Notes: generated by a model not told the origin, from the sequence alone. A stretch of DNA of 64,000 nucleotides from Spirochaetales bacterium (GCA_016930675.1 JAFGGG010000009.1:1-64000), one strand, 5' to 3'. Counted from the first letter of the stretch, positions 18,610-28,192 are shown. Translations and numbers: made by a program.

Positions 18610-18651
18610 ATTAAAGAAGTGCGCATGATAAATATAACCGGCTTCTTTAAT
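18610..18651 (+). promoter_or_regulatory. 10-bp inverted repeat before the sugar-binding-protein gene
   Basis: ATTAAAGAAG (18610-18619) and CTTCTTTAAT (18642-18651) are exact complements, 22 nt apart. The right arm ends 8 nt before the AAGGAGG ribosome-binding site. It could be a leader hairpin or an operator for the upstream regulator. Confidence 0.45.
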
Positions 18652-18675
18652 AAAAAATATAAGGAGGAATTGACA

Positions 18676-19917
18676 ATGAAAAAATTGTTACTAGTTTTTA
18701 CAACAACTCTCCTGTTTTTTTCGTTACTAACAAGTTGCGAAGGAGGGCCTGCCGGCCCAAAACAGGTGGAGTTGAAGGTTTTTATCGACCAACCGCGATT
18801 CAGGAAGCAGTATACGGCATATCTTGATCGGTTTGCGGAAAAATACAAAAAAGAAAAAGGTGTGGAAGTAACATATAATCTGGAAATGCCCGATACAAAC
18901 GCAGGGCAATTATTGAGAACACGCTTTGCTTCAGAAGAAGGCATCGATATTTATTCCTGTCACGCCATGAACGATCTCCCCGAATACACAAAAGCGGGGT
19001 ATGCCGAGGATTTATCATCCCAACCTTTTGTAAACAAGCTGTATGATAATATCAAGCCGGTAGTTACCGTGGACGGAAAAATACGCGCGGTTCCGCTTGA
19101 AAGTCTGTTCTGGGGAATAGTCTATAACAAAAAGATTTTTAATCAACTGAACATCAAACCCGCTTTAACCGTCAGTGAACTAAAAGAAAATATTGCAAAA
19201 ATAAAAGCTGCCGGTTATATTCCGTTTTTATTAGCCTATAAAGACCAATGGATCCCCCAACTCTTGCTGCCGCTGACGGTCGGAGGTTTTCTAAACTCGG
19301 AATATCCTGATTTTATTGACAACATGAATAAAGGTCGGGGTTCCTTCGCCGATCTCAAGGAATTCTTTACAATCATGGATCTGGTAAACGCGAACGGCAA
19401 TAAACGGCCACTTGATATCGATGCCAATCTTGGTAACGTGGAATTTGCATCCGGTAAATATGCCATGTATGTTCAAGGCCCCTGGATGGCTCAGGGTTTT
19501 TTGGAGCAGGATGAAAATTTTGAATTCGGTGTCGCGCCTTTACCGTTAAACGACAATCCTGAAACCGCTCAGATTAATATCGCCGTTTCTACATGTCTCT
19601 GCGTAAATCCAAAATCAGAAAATAAGGAAGTCGCGCTTGCTTTAATTAATTACATCTTGGATGAAAATGATTCCAGCGCATTTTATGAAAGCCTGAAGTT
19701 CAATCCATTGGCAAAAGTGCATAAGTTCGAAACCTACCCATGGGTAAATACCGCTATGACATATGTTGAACAGGGCAAAGGGTACATTGATCCCAAAATT
19801 CCTCAACCGGTAAAGGATGAGTCCGGTGCGGTTTTTCAAAGTTATTATCTCAAAGATATGTCTCAGGCAGATATAATTAACGCTTTAGATAAGGCTTGGA
19901 AATCAAGCCTGAAGTAA
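18676..19917 (+). CDS. Sugar ABC transporter substrate-binding lipoprotein
   Basis: 413 residues, family 1 extracellular solute-binding protein. The lipoprotein signal ends in LLTSC. VPLESLFWGIVYNKKIFNQL and YAMYVQGPWM are typical of oligosaccharide-binding proteins. The start is ATG 18676, because AAGGAGG is 8 nt upstream; the reading frame is open 19 codons earlier but without such a site. The permease genes follow after a 166-nt gap that holds a palindromic element. The two permeases are of MalF/MalG type, and the cytoplasmic GH30 nearby points to a beta-glucoside or short beta-glucan ligand. Confidence 0.9.
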   Translation: MKKLLLVFTTTLLFFSLLTSCEGGPAGPKQVELKVFIDQPRFRKQYTAYLDRFAEKYKKEKGVEVTYNLEMPDTNAGQLLRTRFASEEGIDIYSCHAMNDLPEYTKAGYAEDLSSQPFVNKLYDNIKPVVTVDGKIRAVPLESLFWGIVYNKKIFNQLNIKPALTVSELKENIAKIKAAGYIPFLLAYKDQWIPQLLLPLTVGGFLNSEYPDFIDNMNKGRGSFADLKEFFTIMDLVNANGNKRPLDIDANLGNVEFASGKYAMYVQGPWMAQGFLEQDENFEFGVAPLPLNDNPETAQINIAVSTCLCVNPKSENKEVALALINYILDENDSSAFYESLKFNPLAKVHKFETYPWVNTAMTYVEQGKGYIDPKIPQPVKDESGAVFQSYYLKDMSQADIINALDKAWKSSLK

Positions 19918-19940
19918 CGGTAAATACCTCCTTTATTATG

Positions 19941-20071
19941 AGTTGGGGTTGTCAAAGATGAAAAACCTCTCACGGAGCACACGGAGGGCACAAAGATATT
20001 ATTTAATTATGTTTTTCTCCGTGGACTCCGTGAACTCTGTGTGAAATTATACGACAGCCCCGACTTTTTTT
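19941..20071 (+). repeat. 131-bp palindromic (MITE/REP-like) element inside the ABC operon
   Basis: The outer arms AGTTGGGGTTGTC (19941-19953) and GACAGCCCCGACT (20053-20065) pair over 13 positions with two G-U pairs, and a T-run follows. Inside, CACGGAG repeats (19971-19986) face CTCCGTG repeats (20018-20031) in inverted order. CACGGAG-rich palindromes are dispersed in many bacterial genomes. It may act as a partial terminator between binding protein and permeases. Confidence 0.65.
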
Positions 20072-20083
20072 AAGGATACGCTT

Positions 20084-20971
20084 ATGATAAGGAACATGAA
20101 AAAGCACACAATTCCCTTACTTGTCTTTGTATCTCCGGCGCTTATTGCTTTTATCCTCATTATGCTCATTCCGATGTGCATAACCTTTTTTTACAGCCTG
20201 ACCGATTGGAACGGCTTAAATCCTGAATATAATATTGTCGGATTTCAAAATTTCATCGAAGCGGTTGCGGACGATTACGGTTTTAGAAATTCCATCTTTT
20301 TCACGTTTAAATATGCCGTGGTTATGGTTGTTCTTCAAAATACGATCGCTCTCTTGCTTGCTTTGCTTGTTAATCGTATAAAAAAGGGAAAAACCCTGCT
20401 TAGAACAGCATTGTTCATGCCCAACATGATTAGTTTTGTTATCGGTGCTTTTATCTGGTCATTCATTTTTTTACAGGTTCTGCCTACGATTGCCAAAAGC
20501 GTGTACGCATTACGGTTCCTGGATCAATCGTGGTTGGGCGATTCTACTCTGGCTTTCTGGTCGATCGTGATCGTCTCACTATGGACCGGTATCGGTTATA
20601 CCATGATTATCTATCTCGCCGCGCTGCAAAATATCCCAAAAGAAATTATCGAACAGTCCAAAATAGACGGAGCAAATACTTTTAAAAGGTTTATCCATAT
20701 CACTCTTCCCATGATCGTTCCGGCCATAACCGTGTGCCTGTTTATAACCATGAACGGTGCCTTTAAGCAGTTTGATCTGGTATACGCATTAACCAATGGA
20801 GGGCCTGGCAAAAGCACAAGAGTCCTGGCTTTGGATATTTATTTGGAGGCTTTTTCCTCAAACTATAGGTACGGATATGCCAATGCCAAAGCAATTATCT
20901 TGTTTTTCGTGGTTCTTTTCTTAACACTGGTGCAATTAAAAGTCTTGAAAAAAAGGGAGATTCAATTATGA
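20084..20971 (+). CDS. Sugar ABC transporter permease (MalF type)
   Basis: 295 residues with six hydrophobic segments. The EAA loop that contacts the ATPase reads EIIEQSKIDGANTFKRF, followed by ITLPMIVPA. It forms a heterodimer with the next permease, with which it overlaps by 4 nt (ATGA). No ATPase gene lies in the operon, so a shared MsmK-type ATPase encoded elsewhere is inferred. Confidence 0.92.
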   Translation: MIRNMKKHTIPLLVFVSPALIAFILIMLIPMCITFFYSLTDWNGLNPEYNIVGFQNFIEAVADDYGFRNSIFFTFKYAVVMVVLQNTIALLLALLVNRIKKGKTLLRTALFMPNMISFVIGAFIWSFIFLQVLPTIAKSVYALRFLDQSWLGDSTLAFWSIVIVSLWTGIGYTMIIYLAALQNIPKEIIEQSKIDGANTFKRFIHITLPMIVPAITVCLFITMNGAFKQFDLVYALTNGGPGKSTRVLALDIYLEAFSSNYRYGYANAKAIILFFVVLFLTLVQLKVLKKREIQL

Positions 20972-21825
20972 GGCAAAGAACGCAGACTTTGCTTGATAAC
21001 ATAAATAAACATAAAACGCTGATCCTGATATATATTTTTTTATGTGCAGTGTGCTTTTTTTCTTTATTTCCGCTTTTTATTACTGTTTTGAACTCATTTA
21101 AACCGCAAGCTCAAATCATGAAATCGGTTATCGCCTTTCCTCGCACATTAGCGTTTGATAATTACAAAGAAGCACTCGAGGAAATGGACTTTTTTAGAGT
21201 TTTTTTTAATACGGCCTTTATTACCTGCCTTAGCGTGATGGGAATAGTAATCTGCGCATCAATGGCGGGTTATAAATTATCACGGAACAAGAGTAAATTG
21301 AGTTTTTTTCTCTATCTTGTTTTTGTATCTTCCATGCTCATTCCCTTCCACTCCATAATGATTTCACTGGTAAATATGGCCAAACTATTAAAAATACATA
21401 ACTCGGTGTGGGGACTTCCGTTTGTATATGTGGGAATAGGAGTTAATTTCCCCATCTTTTTATATCACGGATTTGTAAAATCAATTCCCGTGGAACTTGA
21501 AGACGCGGCAAAAATAGACGGTTGTAACGAGCACCAGACCTTTTTTAAAATTATCTTTCCCCTTTTAAAGCCGATTAATATCACGGTCGCCATACTGCAG
21601 ATTATCTGGATCTGGAATGATTTTCTGCTTCCCCTGCTTATGCTTACAAACTCGAAACACTATACGTTAATCCTTTCCACTGTTATGTTCCGCGGCAAGT
21701 ACTATGTGGAATGGTCGAAAATATTAGCTGCTGTTGTCATAACATGTATTCCGGTTATCATTATCTATATGTTATTTCAGCGTCATATTGTAAAAGGTAT
21801 TACAACCGGCGCGGTTAAGGGTTGA
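20968..21825 (+). CDS. Sugar ABC transporter permease (MalG type)
   Basis: 285 residues, six hydrophobic segments. The EAA loop is ELEDAAKIDGCNEHQTFFKI with IFPLLKP. The N-terminal cytoplasmic extension and the closing HIVKGITTGAVKG are typical of MalG-like carbohydrate permeases. It partners the preceding permease. Confidence 0.92.
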   Translation: MRQRTQTLLDNINKHKTLILIYIFLCAVCFFSLFPLFITVLNSFKPQAQIMKSVIAFPRTLAFDNYKEALEEMDFFRVFFNTAFITCLSVMGIVICASMAGYKLSRNKSKLSFFLYLVFVSSMLIPFHSIMISLVNMAKLLKIHNSVWGLPFVYVGIGVNFPIFLYHGFVKSIPVELEDAAKIDGCNEHQTFFKIIFPLLKPINITVAILQIIWIWNDFLLPLLMLTNSKHYTLILSTVMFRGKYYVEWSKILAAVVITCIPVIIIYMLFQRHIVKGITTGAVKG

Positions 21826-21889
21826 AAAGGGAAGAATATTAAATAAAATTAACTTAGAGAACAATTATTCAGAGGAGTATAACGGATTT

Positions 21890-23245
21890 ATGAATAAAGC
21901 CATAGTGATTCAAACTGCGAAAGACACGGGAGACCTGCTTAGCCAAAAGCAAGATATCTATTTTAAAAAAGAATCGGAAAAATCGACAAGCGGTGCCGGC
22001 ATAACCTGTAATCCTGATTTTCAATATCAGAAGATTATCGGTTTCGGCGGAGCGTTTACCGAAGCCGGCGCTTCCGTGCTGCTTAAATTGAATAAAGAAA
22101 AACAGACGCGGATACTGGAAAGCTATTTCCATCCGCACAAGGGAATAGCTTATTCATTATGCAGAACGCATATTAACAGCTGTGATTTTTCTCTGGGTAA
22201 CTATTCTTCTGCTGATGTGCCTGGTGATACAGAATTAACCGACTTCAATATTGAGAGAGATAAAGGATATTTAATCCCCTTTATCAAATCGGCCTTTGCC
22301 ACGCAAAAAGCGCAATTCCGTATAGTGGCTTCTGCCTGGAGCCCTCCCGCCTGGATGAAAACCAACAACCAAATGAACAATGGCGGTAAACTTAAACCCG
22401 AATACAGAGAAACATGGGCTTTGTTTTTTTCAAAGTATATTAAAGCATACCAAAGAGAAGGGATTCCCATCTGGGGAGTCACCGTACAAAATGAACCGGA
22501 TGCCACTCAAGTTTGGGATTCCTGCCGTTATACGGCTGAAGAGGAGCGTGATTTTGTGCGCGACTATTTGGGACCATGTTTAGAGGAAAACGGATTAAAA
22601 CATATCAAGATCATTATCTGGGATCATAACCGCGACTTACTTTACGAACGGGTAAAAACAGTGCTTTCCGACAATAAGGCTTCAGGTTATATATGGGGAG
22701 TGGGTTTCCATTGGTATTCGGGCGATCAATTTGAAAACGTTCTAAAAACACACGAAGCGTATCCCGATAAAACGCTTTTGCTTACCGAAGCCTGCATCGA
22801 AGACGGTGTGAAATTGGGCGCGTGGGACAGGGGCGAAACATACGCATATAATATTATCAACGATTTAAATAACGGAGCAGGGGGCTGGATTGACTGGAAT
22901 ATGGTTCTTAACACCGCAGGCGGACCAAATCATGCGGGTAATTATTGCGACGCGCCTGTGCTTGTGGATGAAGAAAACGGAGAGATTCATTATCAAAGTT
23001 CTTATTATTACATGGGGCATTTCAGCAAATATGTGCGGCCGGGTGCCGCACGCATAGCTGCCGACTCCACTCTTGATGAACTTGAAACCACGGCCTTTAA
23101 AAATCCCGACGGTTCAATAGCACTTGTAGTATTAAACCGCAGTGATCTTATATTTCCTTTTCAATTATACCTGGGAGACAAAAGCGTTGATCTAAAAATC
23201 CCGCAGCATGCTATTATAACAATCCTTATCTCAAACACGGATTAA
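21890..23245 (+). CDS. Glycoside hydrolase family 30, cytoplasmic
   Basis: 451 residues with the GH30 layout of glucosylceramidases and beta-1,6-glucanases: GFGGAFTEAG (51-60), VASAWSPPAWMK (146-157), acid/base Glu202 in VTVQNEP, VGFHWYSGD (271-279) and nucleophile Glu300 in LLLTEA. A C-terminal beta-sandwich ends the protein. There is no signal peptide, so it should work on imported sugars. It follows the sugar transporter genes by 64 nt, with GAGGAG 11 nt before the ATG. A beta-glucosidase or beta-1,6-glucosidase activity on transported disaccharides is the best inference; subfamily not resolved. Confidence 0.9.
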   Translation: MNKAIVIQTAKDTGDLLSQKQDIYFKKESEKSTSGAGITCNPDFQYQKIIGFGGAFTEAGASVLLKLNKEKQTRILESYFHPHKGIAYSLCRTHINSCDFSLGNYSSADVPGDTELTDFNIERDKGYLIPFIKSAFATQKAQFRIVASAWSPPAWMKTNNQMNNGGKLKPEYRETWALFFSKYIKAYQREGIPIWGVTVQNEPDATQVWDSCRYTAEEERDFVRDYLGPCLEENGLKHIKIIIWDHNRDLLYERVKTVLSDNKASGYIWGVGFHWYSGDQFENVLKTHEAYPDKTLLLTEACIEDGVKLGAWDRGETYAYNIINDLNNGAGGWIDWNMVLNTAGGPNHAGNYCDAPVLVDEENGEIHYQSSYYYMGHFSKYVRPGAARIAADSTLDELETTAFKNPDGSIALVVLNRSDLIFPFQLYLGDKSVDLKIPQHAIITILISNTD

Positions 23246-23275
23246 TCTACGCCCAGTAAAGATTTCCAGTCAGCT

Positions 23276-24172
23276 TTATTCTTTCAAGTGCACACTGTTT
23301 AGAATCCTATCATAGTACGCTTCATTGTTATAATACATTGCCGCAAATCCGCAAAAAGAAAACACAATGATCTCTGTGCTCTTCTTCTGTAAATAGAAAG
23401 TTTTTCGATTAATATTAGGAACATTGTTTTGATCAATAAAAATAATCGAATCCCTTTCAACAGCAAGGGAAAGCCAATAAGAAGGATTAACCGGTGTTGT
23501 GTGCTGCTGCCAATTGTCATCAAGCTCAAAAATAACACCATTAATTTCGATCTGTCTCATCTCTTTTTCAACAATCTCTTTCCATGGCTGTCCACGATTG
23601 GTCTGAGACGAATGAAACGGCTTGATATTTAAAAACTCATCAGGTGAATCAGGGGCATAACCACCCCTATCAAGAAAATATCGCGGCTCTTTTTCTTTCT
23701 CGAAAATCATGTGCTTTAAACGAAAAAGCGGTGCATATGTATTTACAGTATAATGTAACGTATAGCCGAATTCCGGCCAATAATCCGCTATCACATTATC
23801 TATTTCAATGTTTTCTTTATTATCATTATAAAGAACTAAAAAATTCAGCACATTCGCAGATGTTTGCCTTGTATAATTTGTTTCTTGGCCCAACAAACAA
23901 TCCATATTCACAAGCTTTGGTTTTCTATCCTTCTCAATAAGTTCAATATCATAACGGGTTTCCTGAAATGTGTTTAAGTTTATCGTCCTAACAAAGAAAG
24001 TAACTGCCTCTGAATTTTTAAATCTGACAAAATAAAAACCCGTGTAATGTGGATTTTCAGAATCCCGCAGATCAAAGTAAAAAGCATACTCTCCTATATA
24101 AAAATTATCAAAGATCGAATCCGCAGAAACAAAAGTGCTCGTTAACAATAGGATAATGACAATTATTTTCAT
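23276..24172 (-). CDS. Secreted protein of unknown function
   Basis: 298 residues with a signal peptide (MKIIVIILLLTSTFVSADS). The rest is beta-rich with many aromatic residues and no recognised domain. It is convergent with the GH30 gene (30 nt between stops) and divergent from the aldo/keto reductase gene. Not recognised. Confidence 0.6.
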   Translation of the reverse strand: MKIIVIILLLTSTFVSADSIFDNFYIGEYAFYFDLRDSENPHYTGFYFVRFKNSEAVTFFVRTINLNTFQETRYDIELIEKDRKPKLVNMDCLLGQETNYTRQTSANVLNFLVLYNDNKENIEIDNVIADYWPEFGYTLHYTVNTYAPLFRLKHMIFEKEKEPRYFLDRGGYAPDSPDEFLNIKPFHSSQTNRGQPWKEIVEKEMRQIEINGVIFELDDNWQQHTTPVNPSYWLSLAVERDSIIFIDQNNVPNINRKTFYLQKKSTEIIVFSFCGFAAMYYNNEAYYDRILNSVHLKE

Positions 24173-24310
24173 TTTGTATGTCCTCTTTATCTTAATTCGA
24201 ATATTCTATTAAATCTTTCAGTTTTCATCTACAAAAATAAAAAACTTGATAGCCGTTTACTCATTTTTTTTTTACATTTATAAAAGTATGAATCAATACG
24301 GAGGTGCGCG

Positions 24311-25444
24311 GTGAATTATAGAAAGTTCGGAAACCTTGATTTTGAAGTATCGGCTCTCAGTTTCGGGGCCATGCGCTTTCCCGAAAAAAACGGCAGCATT
24401 GAAGAGCAGGAAGCGGGCAGCATGCTGTATTACGCCATAGACAACGGTGTCAACTATATCGATACTGCCTGGCCCTACCATAAAGAAGAGAGTGAAAAGT
24501 TTGTAGGCAAAACCCTGCAGGGACAGTACCGCAGCAAAGTAAAGCTGGCCACCAAACTGCCCTGCTGGCTGATAGAAAAGCAAAGCGACTGCGATACGTA
24601 CCTTAATGAACAGCTTAAACGCCTAAAAACCGATCATATTGAATTTTATCTTCTGCACGGTCTGTTCAGTACGCGCTGGGAACAGATCCTAAAACTCGAC
24701 ATGTTAGGCTGGGCGCAGAAAGCCGTTCAGGACGGCCGTATCGGTTATCTGGGGTTTTCCTTTCACGGCACTTACCCGATGTTCAAACAGATAATTGATT
24801 TCTTTAACTGGGACTTCTGTCAGATCCAGTACAACTATCTGAATGAGGAGTTTCAGGCCGGTACCAAAGGTTTAAAACATGCCGCGGCCAAGGGTATGGC
24901 CATTGTTGTAATGGAACCGCTTTTGGGAGGTACGATTGCCAATCCGCAGGGTAAACTCGGGCAAATTTGGCAGGACGCAGGATTCGATCCGATTGACGTG
25001 GCGCTGCGCTGGTTGTGGAATAAACCTGAGGTTTCCACAACTCTAAGTGGTATGAGTACCCTGGAACAGGTAAAACATAATGTCCGTCTGGCTTCAGCTC
25101 CCGATATTAACCGGATTAGTCAAGAGGAGCTTGGTGTTATAAATCAGGTTATTAAAGCGTATGAAAATCTTAGTCCCATCCCCTGTACCAAGTGCGAATA
25201 CTGCATGCCCTGTCCCAATGGAGTGAATATCCCGCGTAATTTCGATCTGTACAATCAGGCCAAGGCTTACGATAACTTGTTTTTCGGTAAAGCCCACTAC
25301 AACTGGCACACACAGGAAAGCGAGCGGGCCGTTTCCTGCACGGAATGCGCCTTATGCGAGGAAAAGTGCCCCCAAAATATTCAAATAAGCCAACTCATGC
25401 CCGTGGTTCACGAAACATTGGTATTCAAAGAGGGAGAAGCGTAA
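24311..25444 (+). CDS. Aldo/keto reductase with C-terminal 2[4Fe-4S] ferredoxin-like tail
   Basis: 377 residues. An aldo/keto-reductase barrel fills residues 1-280: FGNLDFEVSALSFGAMRFP, the Asp-Tyr pair in YIDTAWPYH, and the Lys in KLATKLP. The tail has CTKCEYCMPCPNGVNIP near 293-309 and CTECALCEEKCPQNIQIS near 341-358, ligands of Fe-S clusters. Such AKR-ferredoxin proteins are common in anaerobes and clostridia-like genomes. The substrate is unknown. Start is GTG with CGGAGGT upstream. Confidence 0.88.
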   Translation: MNYRKFGNLDFEVSALSFGAMRFPEKNGSIEEQEAGSMLYYAIDNGVNYIDTAWPYHKEESEKFVGKTLQGQYRSKVKLATKLPCWLIEKQSDCDTYLNEQLKRLKTDHIEFYLLHGLFSTRWEQILKLDMLGWAQKAVQDGRIGYLGFSFHGTYPMFKQIIDFFNWDFCQIQYNYLNEEFQAGTKGLKHAAAKGMAIVVMEPLLGGTIANPQGKLGQIWQDAGFDPIDVALRWLWNKPEVSTTLSGMSTLEQVKHNVRLASAPDINRISQEELGVINQVIKAYENLSPIPCTKCEYCMPCPNGVNIPRNFDLYNQAKAYDNLFFGKAHYNWHTQESERAVSCTECALCEEKCPQNIQISQLMPVVHETLVFKEGEA

Positions 25445-25451
25445 ACAACCT

Positions 25452-26009
25452 TTATTTCTTAGCCAGCTTCTTAAACAACGGAATGTTGAACAAAATGATC
25501 AATTGAGCCGCCCAGGCTAAAGAATACACAATCACAGCCGCGCCTGTGGTATTTAAAGAATCATAATCTCCCTCTACCAGAAAAATAATACTCATAACCG
25601 CGGATACTATGGTAGCAATACCGACGATAAAAATATTGTAAGCGGTAAAATACCTGGCAACCGTGGGAAAACTGCATCTATTGGTAAATATTATAATTAA
25701 AACCAAATGGGCCGCGTAAATAAGCACTCCGACCGAACATAAGGCGAGCGGAAAAGAATAGTTTTCAGACAAAGTATCTGTGAAAATACCGACAGCAGCT
25801 GCAACGACGCCGGCAAGCATTACATGCAGGGCGATGGTTTTGAAGTAATAGAGCAAAACCTTTAAGCCCACCTGGGGATCTTTATCTTTTGCAGCATGAT
25901 CCATGCGCCATTTAATCAAAATAAAGATTATAAGAACAATCGAAAACAAAAAATAAGAGAGAATCGGAAACAGCACGGATCCGATCCCGAATCCTAATAG
26001 TTCATGCAT
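25452..26009 (-). CDS. Integral membrane protein, hypothetical
   Basis: 185 residues with about five hydrophobic helices and no known motif. It is convergent with the aldo/keto reductase gene, 7 nt between stops. Function unknown. Confidence 0.6.
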   Translation of the reverse strand: MHELLGFGIGSVLFPILSYFLFSIVLIIFILIKWRMDHAAKDKDPQVGLKVLLYYFKTIALHVMLAGVVAAAVGIFTDTLSENYSFPLALCSVGVLIYAAHLVLIIIFTNRCSFPTVARYFTAYNIFIVGIATIVSAVMSIIFLVEGDYDSLNTTGAAVIVYSLAWAAQLIILFNIPLFKKLAKK

Positions 26010-26114
26010 AGGTTACTCCTTTTATTGTGTTTGGCTTCTACAATAACGCCACTTATAAACTATTTCAATCATACTTTAGTATGAATCGGGGGATTATTTA
26101 TGTACCTTATTTAC

Positions 26115-26144
26115 TTGCACAAACGCTCCATTCACTCTATACAT
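26115..26144 (+). promoter_or_regulatory. Candidate leaderless promoter of the LysE-like gene
   Basis: TTGCAC (26115-26120), an 18-nt spacer and TATACA (26139-26144), 10 nt before the ATG. No Shine-Dalgarno sequence is present. Confidence 0.45.
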
Positions 26145-26154
26145 AATAGATAAC

Positions 26155-26796
26155 ATGACTTCCAACAGTTTACAGTATTTGGCTGAGGGCATGCTGTTCG
26201 GTCTGGCGGCGGGGATCGCCCCCGGACCGCTTTTGACCCTGGTAATCAGCGAAACACTCACCCACAGCAGGGCTCACGGCATCAAAGTAGCGCTCTCCCC
26301 TTTGTTTACGGACACTCCCATCATCCTGCTCTGTGTGTTTGTGCTGATGCAGTTCAGCCGCTATGAGATTGTACTAGGCATCCTGTCATTCATTGGAGCA
26401 GGATATATTGTGTATCTGGGTGTCGAGAACATGCGCGTAAAAGAGATAAGCGCAGACACCGCAGCAGCCGCGCCCCATTCCCTGTGCAAGGGTATCATCA
26501 CCAATCTGCTCAATCCCCACCCTTATCTGTTCTGGATAACGGTGGGTGCTCCCCTGCTTATAATAACGACGGAACTGCACTGGACAGGACCGATGCTCTT
26601 TCTGACCGGTTTTTATGTATGCATTATAGGTGCTAAAATCACCATAGCTCTGCTTACCGCAACTTCTAAAAGCTTTTTATCGGGCAAGGCTTATGTCTAT
26701 ATAATGCGCCTGTTGGGCATTTTGCTTTTAATATTTGCTTTGCTCTTTATAAAAGAGGGATTGGAACGATTACATATAATGGAGTTTGGAATATAA
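26155..26796 (+). CDS. LysE/RhtB-family amino-acid exporter
   Basis: 213 residues with six hydrophobic helices. GLAAGIAPGPLLTLVISETL and NLLNPHPYLFWITVGAP near residue 115 are the family's signature regions (GxxPGP and NPKxxLF-like). It exports an amino acid or similar metabolite; the substrate is not predictable. The HAD gene follows after 2 nt, so they are co-transcribed. Confidence 0.85.
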   Translation: MTSNSLQYLAEGMLFGLAAGIAPGPLLTLVISETLTHSRAHGIKVALSPLFTDTPIILLCVFVLMQFSRYEIVLGILSFIGAGYIVYLGVENMRVKEISADTAAAAPHSLCKGIITNLLNPHPYLFWITVGAPLLIITTELHWTGPMLFLTGFYVCIIGAKITIALLTATSKSFLSGKAYVYIMRLLGILLLIFALLFIKEGLERLHIMEFGI

Positions 26797-26798
26797 AA

Positions 26799-27506
26799 GT
26801 GAACCCCGACATTCAGTATATTCTTTTTGACTGTATGGAAACCCTCATCGACATGAATCCTGTTCCCTCACGTAATGATTATGCTCTTTGGGCTTATGAA
26901 AACTCGGGAGTTAAAGACCTGTGGCCTGATTATAATGAGTTTTTGGCTCACTATAACCAGGCCAGAAATATACTCAATCTACGGCATGCTGATTTGCGCG
27001 AAGACAGTTTTTCCGACCGCTTCGTAATCATGTGTAAAAAAAATCCTCGGATTTCCGCGCAAAACCTCTCCCCTGAGGAGATCGCGGCTCAGCTTTGGCG
27101 AAATTTTATGCAGGCTTACTACACACGCTGTTTTGTGCACGAGGATGTGAAACAAATGCTCCCCAGACTGGCGGATAAGTATAACCTCGGCCTAGTATCA
27201 AATTTTAAATCGGCAGGCGGTATTCAATTCTTGATGAAAGCACATGGTCTTGCCGGTTATTTTGATTTTATCCTCGCCTCCATTGACTTCGGCCGGCGTA
27301 AACCGCATAAAAGCATCTATCAGGAAGCGATTCGTAAAAGTAAAACACCGCCCCAATATATTCTCTTTGTGGGTGACGATATACAAAACGATATCGTGGT
27401 GCCGCGGTCTTTGGGCATGCAGACCCTTCTTTTGGACAGATATAACATATATAATAATAAGGATAAAAAGATCAAAACATTTTATGAGTTTGAAAGCTTA
27501 CTTTAA
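26799..27506 (+). CDS. HAD-superfamily hydrolase
   Basis: 235 residues. Motif I is YILFDCMETLID, with the usual second Asp replaced by Met and Gly by Glu (DCMET). Motif II is GLVSNFKSAGG, motif III includes the Lys in FGRRKPHK, and motif IV is FVGDDIQND. The layout is that of haloacid-dehalogenase/phosphatase subfamily I. Loss of the second motif-I Asp is seen in dehalogenase-type members and argues against an ordinary phosphatase. It starts with GTG, 2 nt after the exporter stop. Confidence 0.8.
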   Translation: MNPDIQYILFDCMETLIDMNPVPSRNDYALWAYENSGVKDLWPDYNEFLAHYNQARNILNLRHADLREDSFSDRFVIMCKKNPRISAQNLSPEEIAAQLWRNFMQAYYTRCFVHEDVKQMLPRLADKYNLGLVSNFKSAGGIQFLMKAHGLAGYFDFILASIDFGRRKPHKSIYQEAIRKSKTPPQYILFVGDDIQNDIVVPRSLGMQTLLLDRYNIYNNKDKKIKTFYEFESLL

Positions 27507-27520
27507 TCTTTTGCCAATAA

Positions 27521-27552
27521 AAAAAGGCCGCCTTTATTGCCGCGGCCTTTTT
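27521..27552. terminator. Bidirectional rho-independent terminator
   Basis: AAAAAGGCCGC (27521-27531) and GCGGCCTTTTT (27542-27552) form an 11-bp stem with T-runs on both strands. It serves the convergent HAD and outer-membrane-like genes. Confidence 0.88.
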
Positions 27553-27580
27553 AAAAGCATAATACGTCTGTATAGGATTA

Positions 27581-28192
27581 CTAAAATTCAAAACTCACAC
27601 CCGCTCTTACAGCGGTCATGATTAATAAAAGCGGACTTAAAGCATCAGTTCCCGGTGCGTCCAATGGCATGGTAACGGGAATATACATATAGATACCCGC
27701 GTTTATGGCCATTGCCTCACCAATATCAAAACTCAATCCGGTGGCAATTTTAACAAAAATAGGTCCGGCCACATCCATACTATCCCCACCGGATATTGTT
27801 TCCGTAGACCCGATATATATTCCGTACCCTACTCCGAGCTCCGAATAACCGAATCCGTAATTTATTTGTGCATTGGCGCTTGCAGCGAGAAAGACAATAC
27901 TGGCTTCAAACTCATCTCCACCATCTGTCCATCTTCCGTACAATAATGGAAGATACGCCACTTCAATACCACCCATAAAACCGTCAACATTTCCGAAATA
28001 TAATTGCACGGCGCCGGTTAAACCTCCGGGTGAAAATCCGGATCCTCCGGTATCAAACATCATGCCCAATAACCATCCGCCGTAGCCGACCTCTGCTTGT
28101 ATTTTCATAAATTTATCCGAAGAGTCTTGAGCAAACATCAACCCCGGCAAAGCAATGCTTATAATGAGAAGTAAACTTATCTTTTTTATCAT
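27581..28192 (-). CDS. Small outer-membrane beta-barrel-like protein
   Basis: 203 residues with a clear signal peptide (cut after LMFAQ). The mature part alternates polar and hydrophobic residues, is rich in Gly, Tyr and Phe, and ends in AGVSFEF with a C-terminal Phe, as outer-membrane barrels do. An eight-strand barrel is likely from the length. The ligand is unknown. Confidence 0.65.
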   Translation of the reverse strand: MIKKISLLLIISIALPGLMFAQDSSDKFMKIQAEVGYGGWLLGMMFDTGGSGFSPGGLTGAVQLYFGNVDGFMGGIEVAYLPLLYGRWTDGGDEFEASIVFLAASANAQINYGFGYSELGVGYGIYIGSTETISGGDSMDVAGPIFVKIATGLSFDIGEAMAINAGIYMYIPVTMPLDAPGTDALSPLLLIMTAVRAGVSFEF

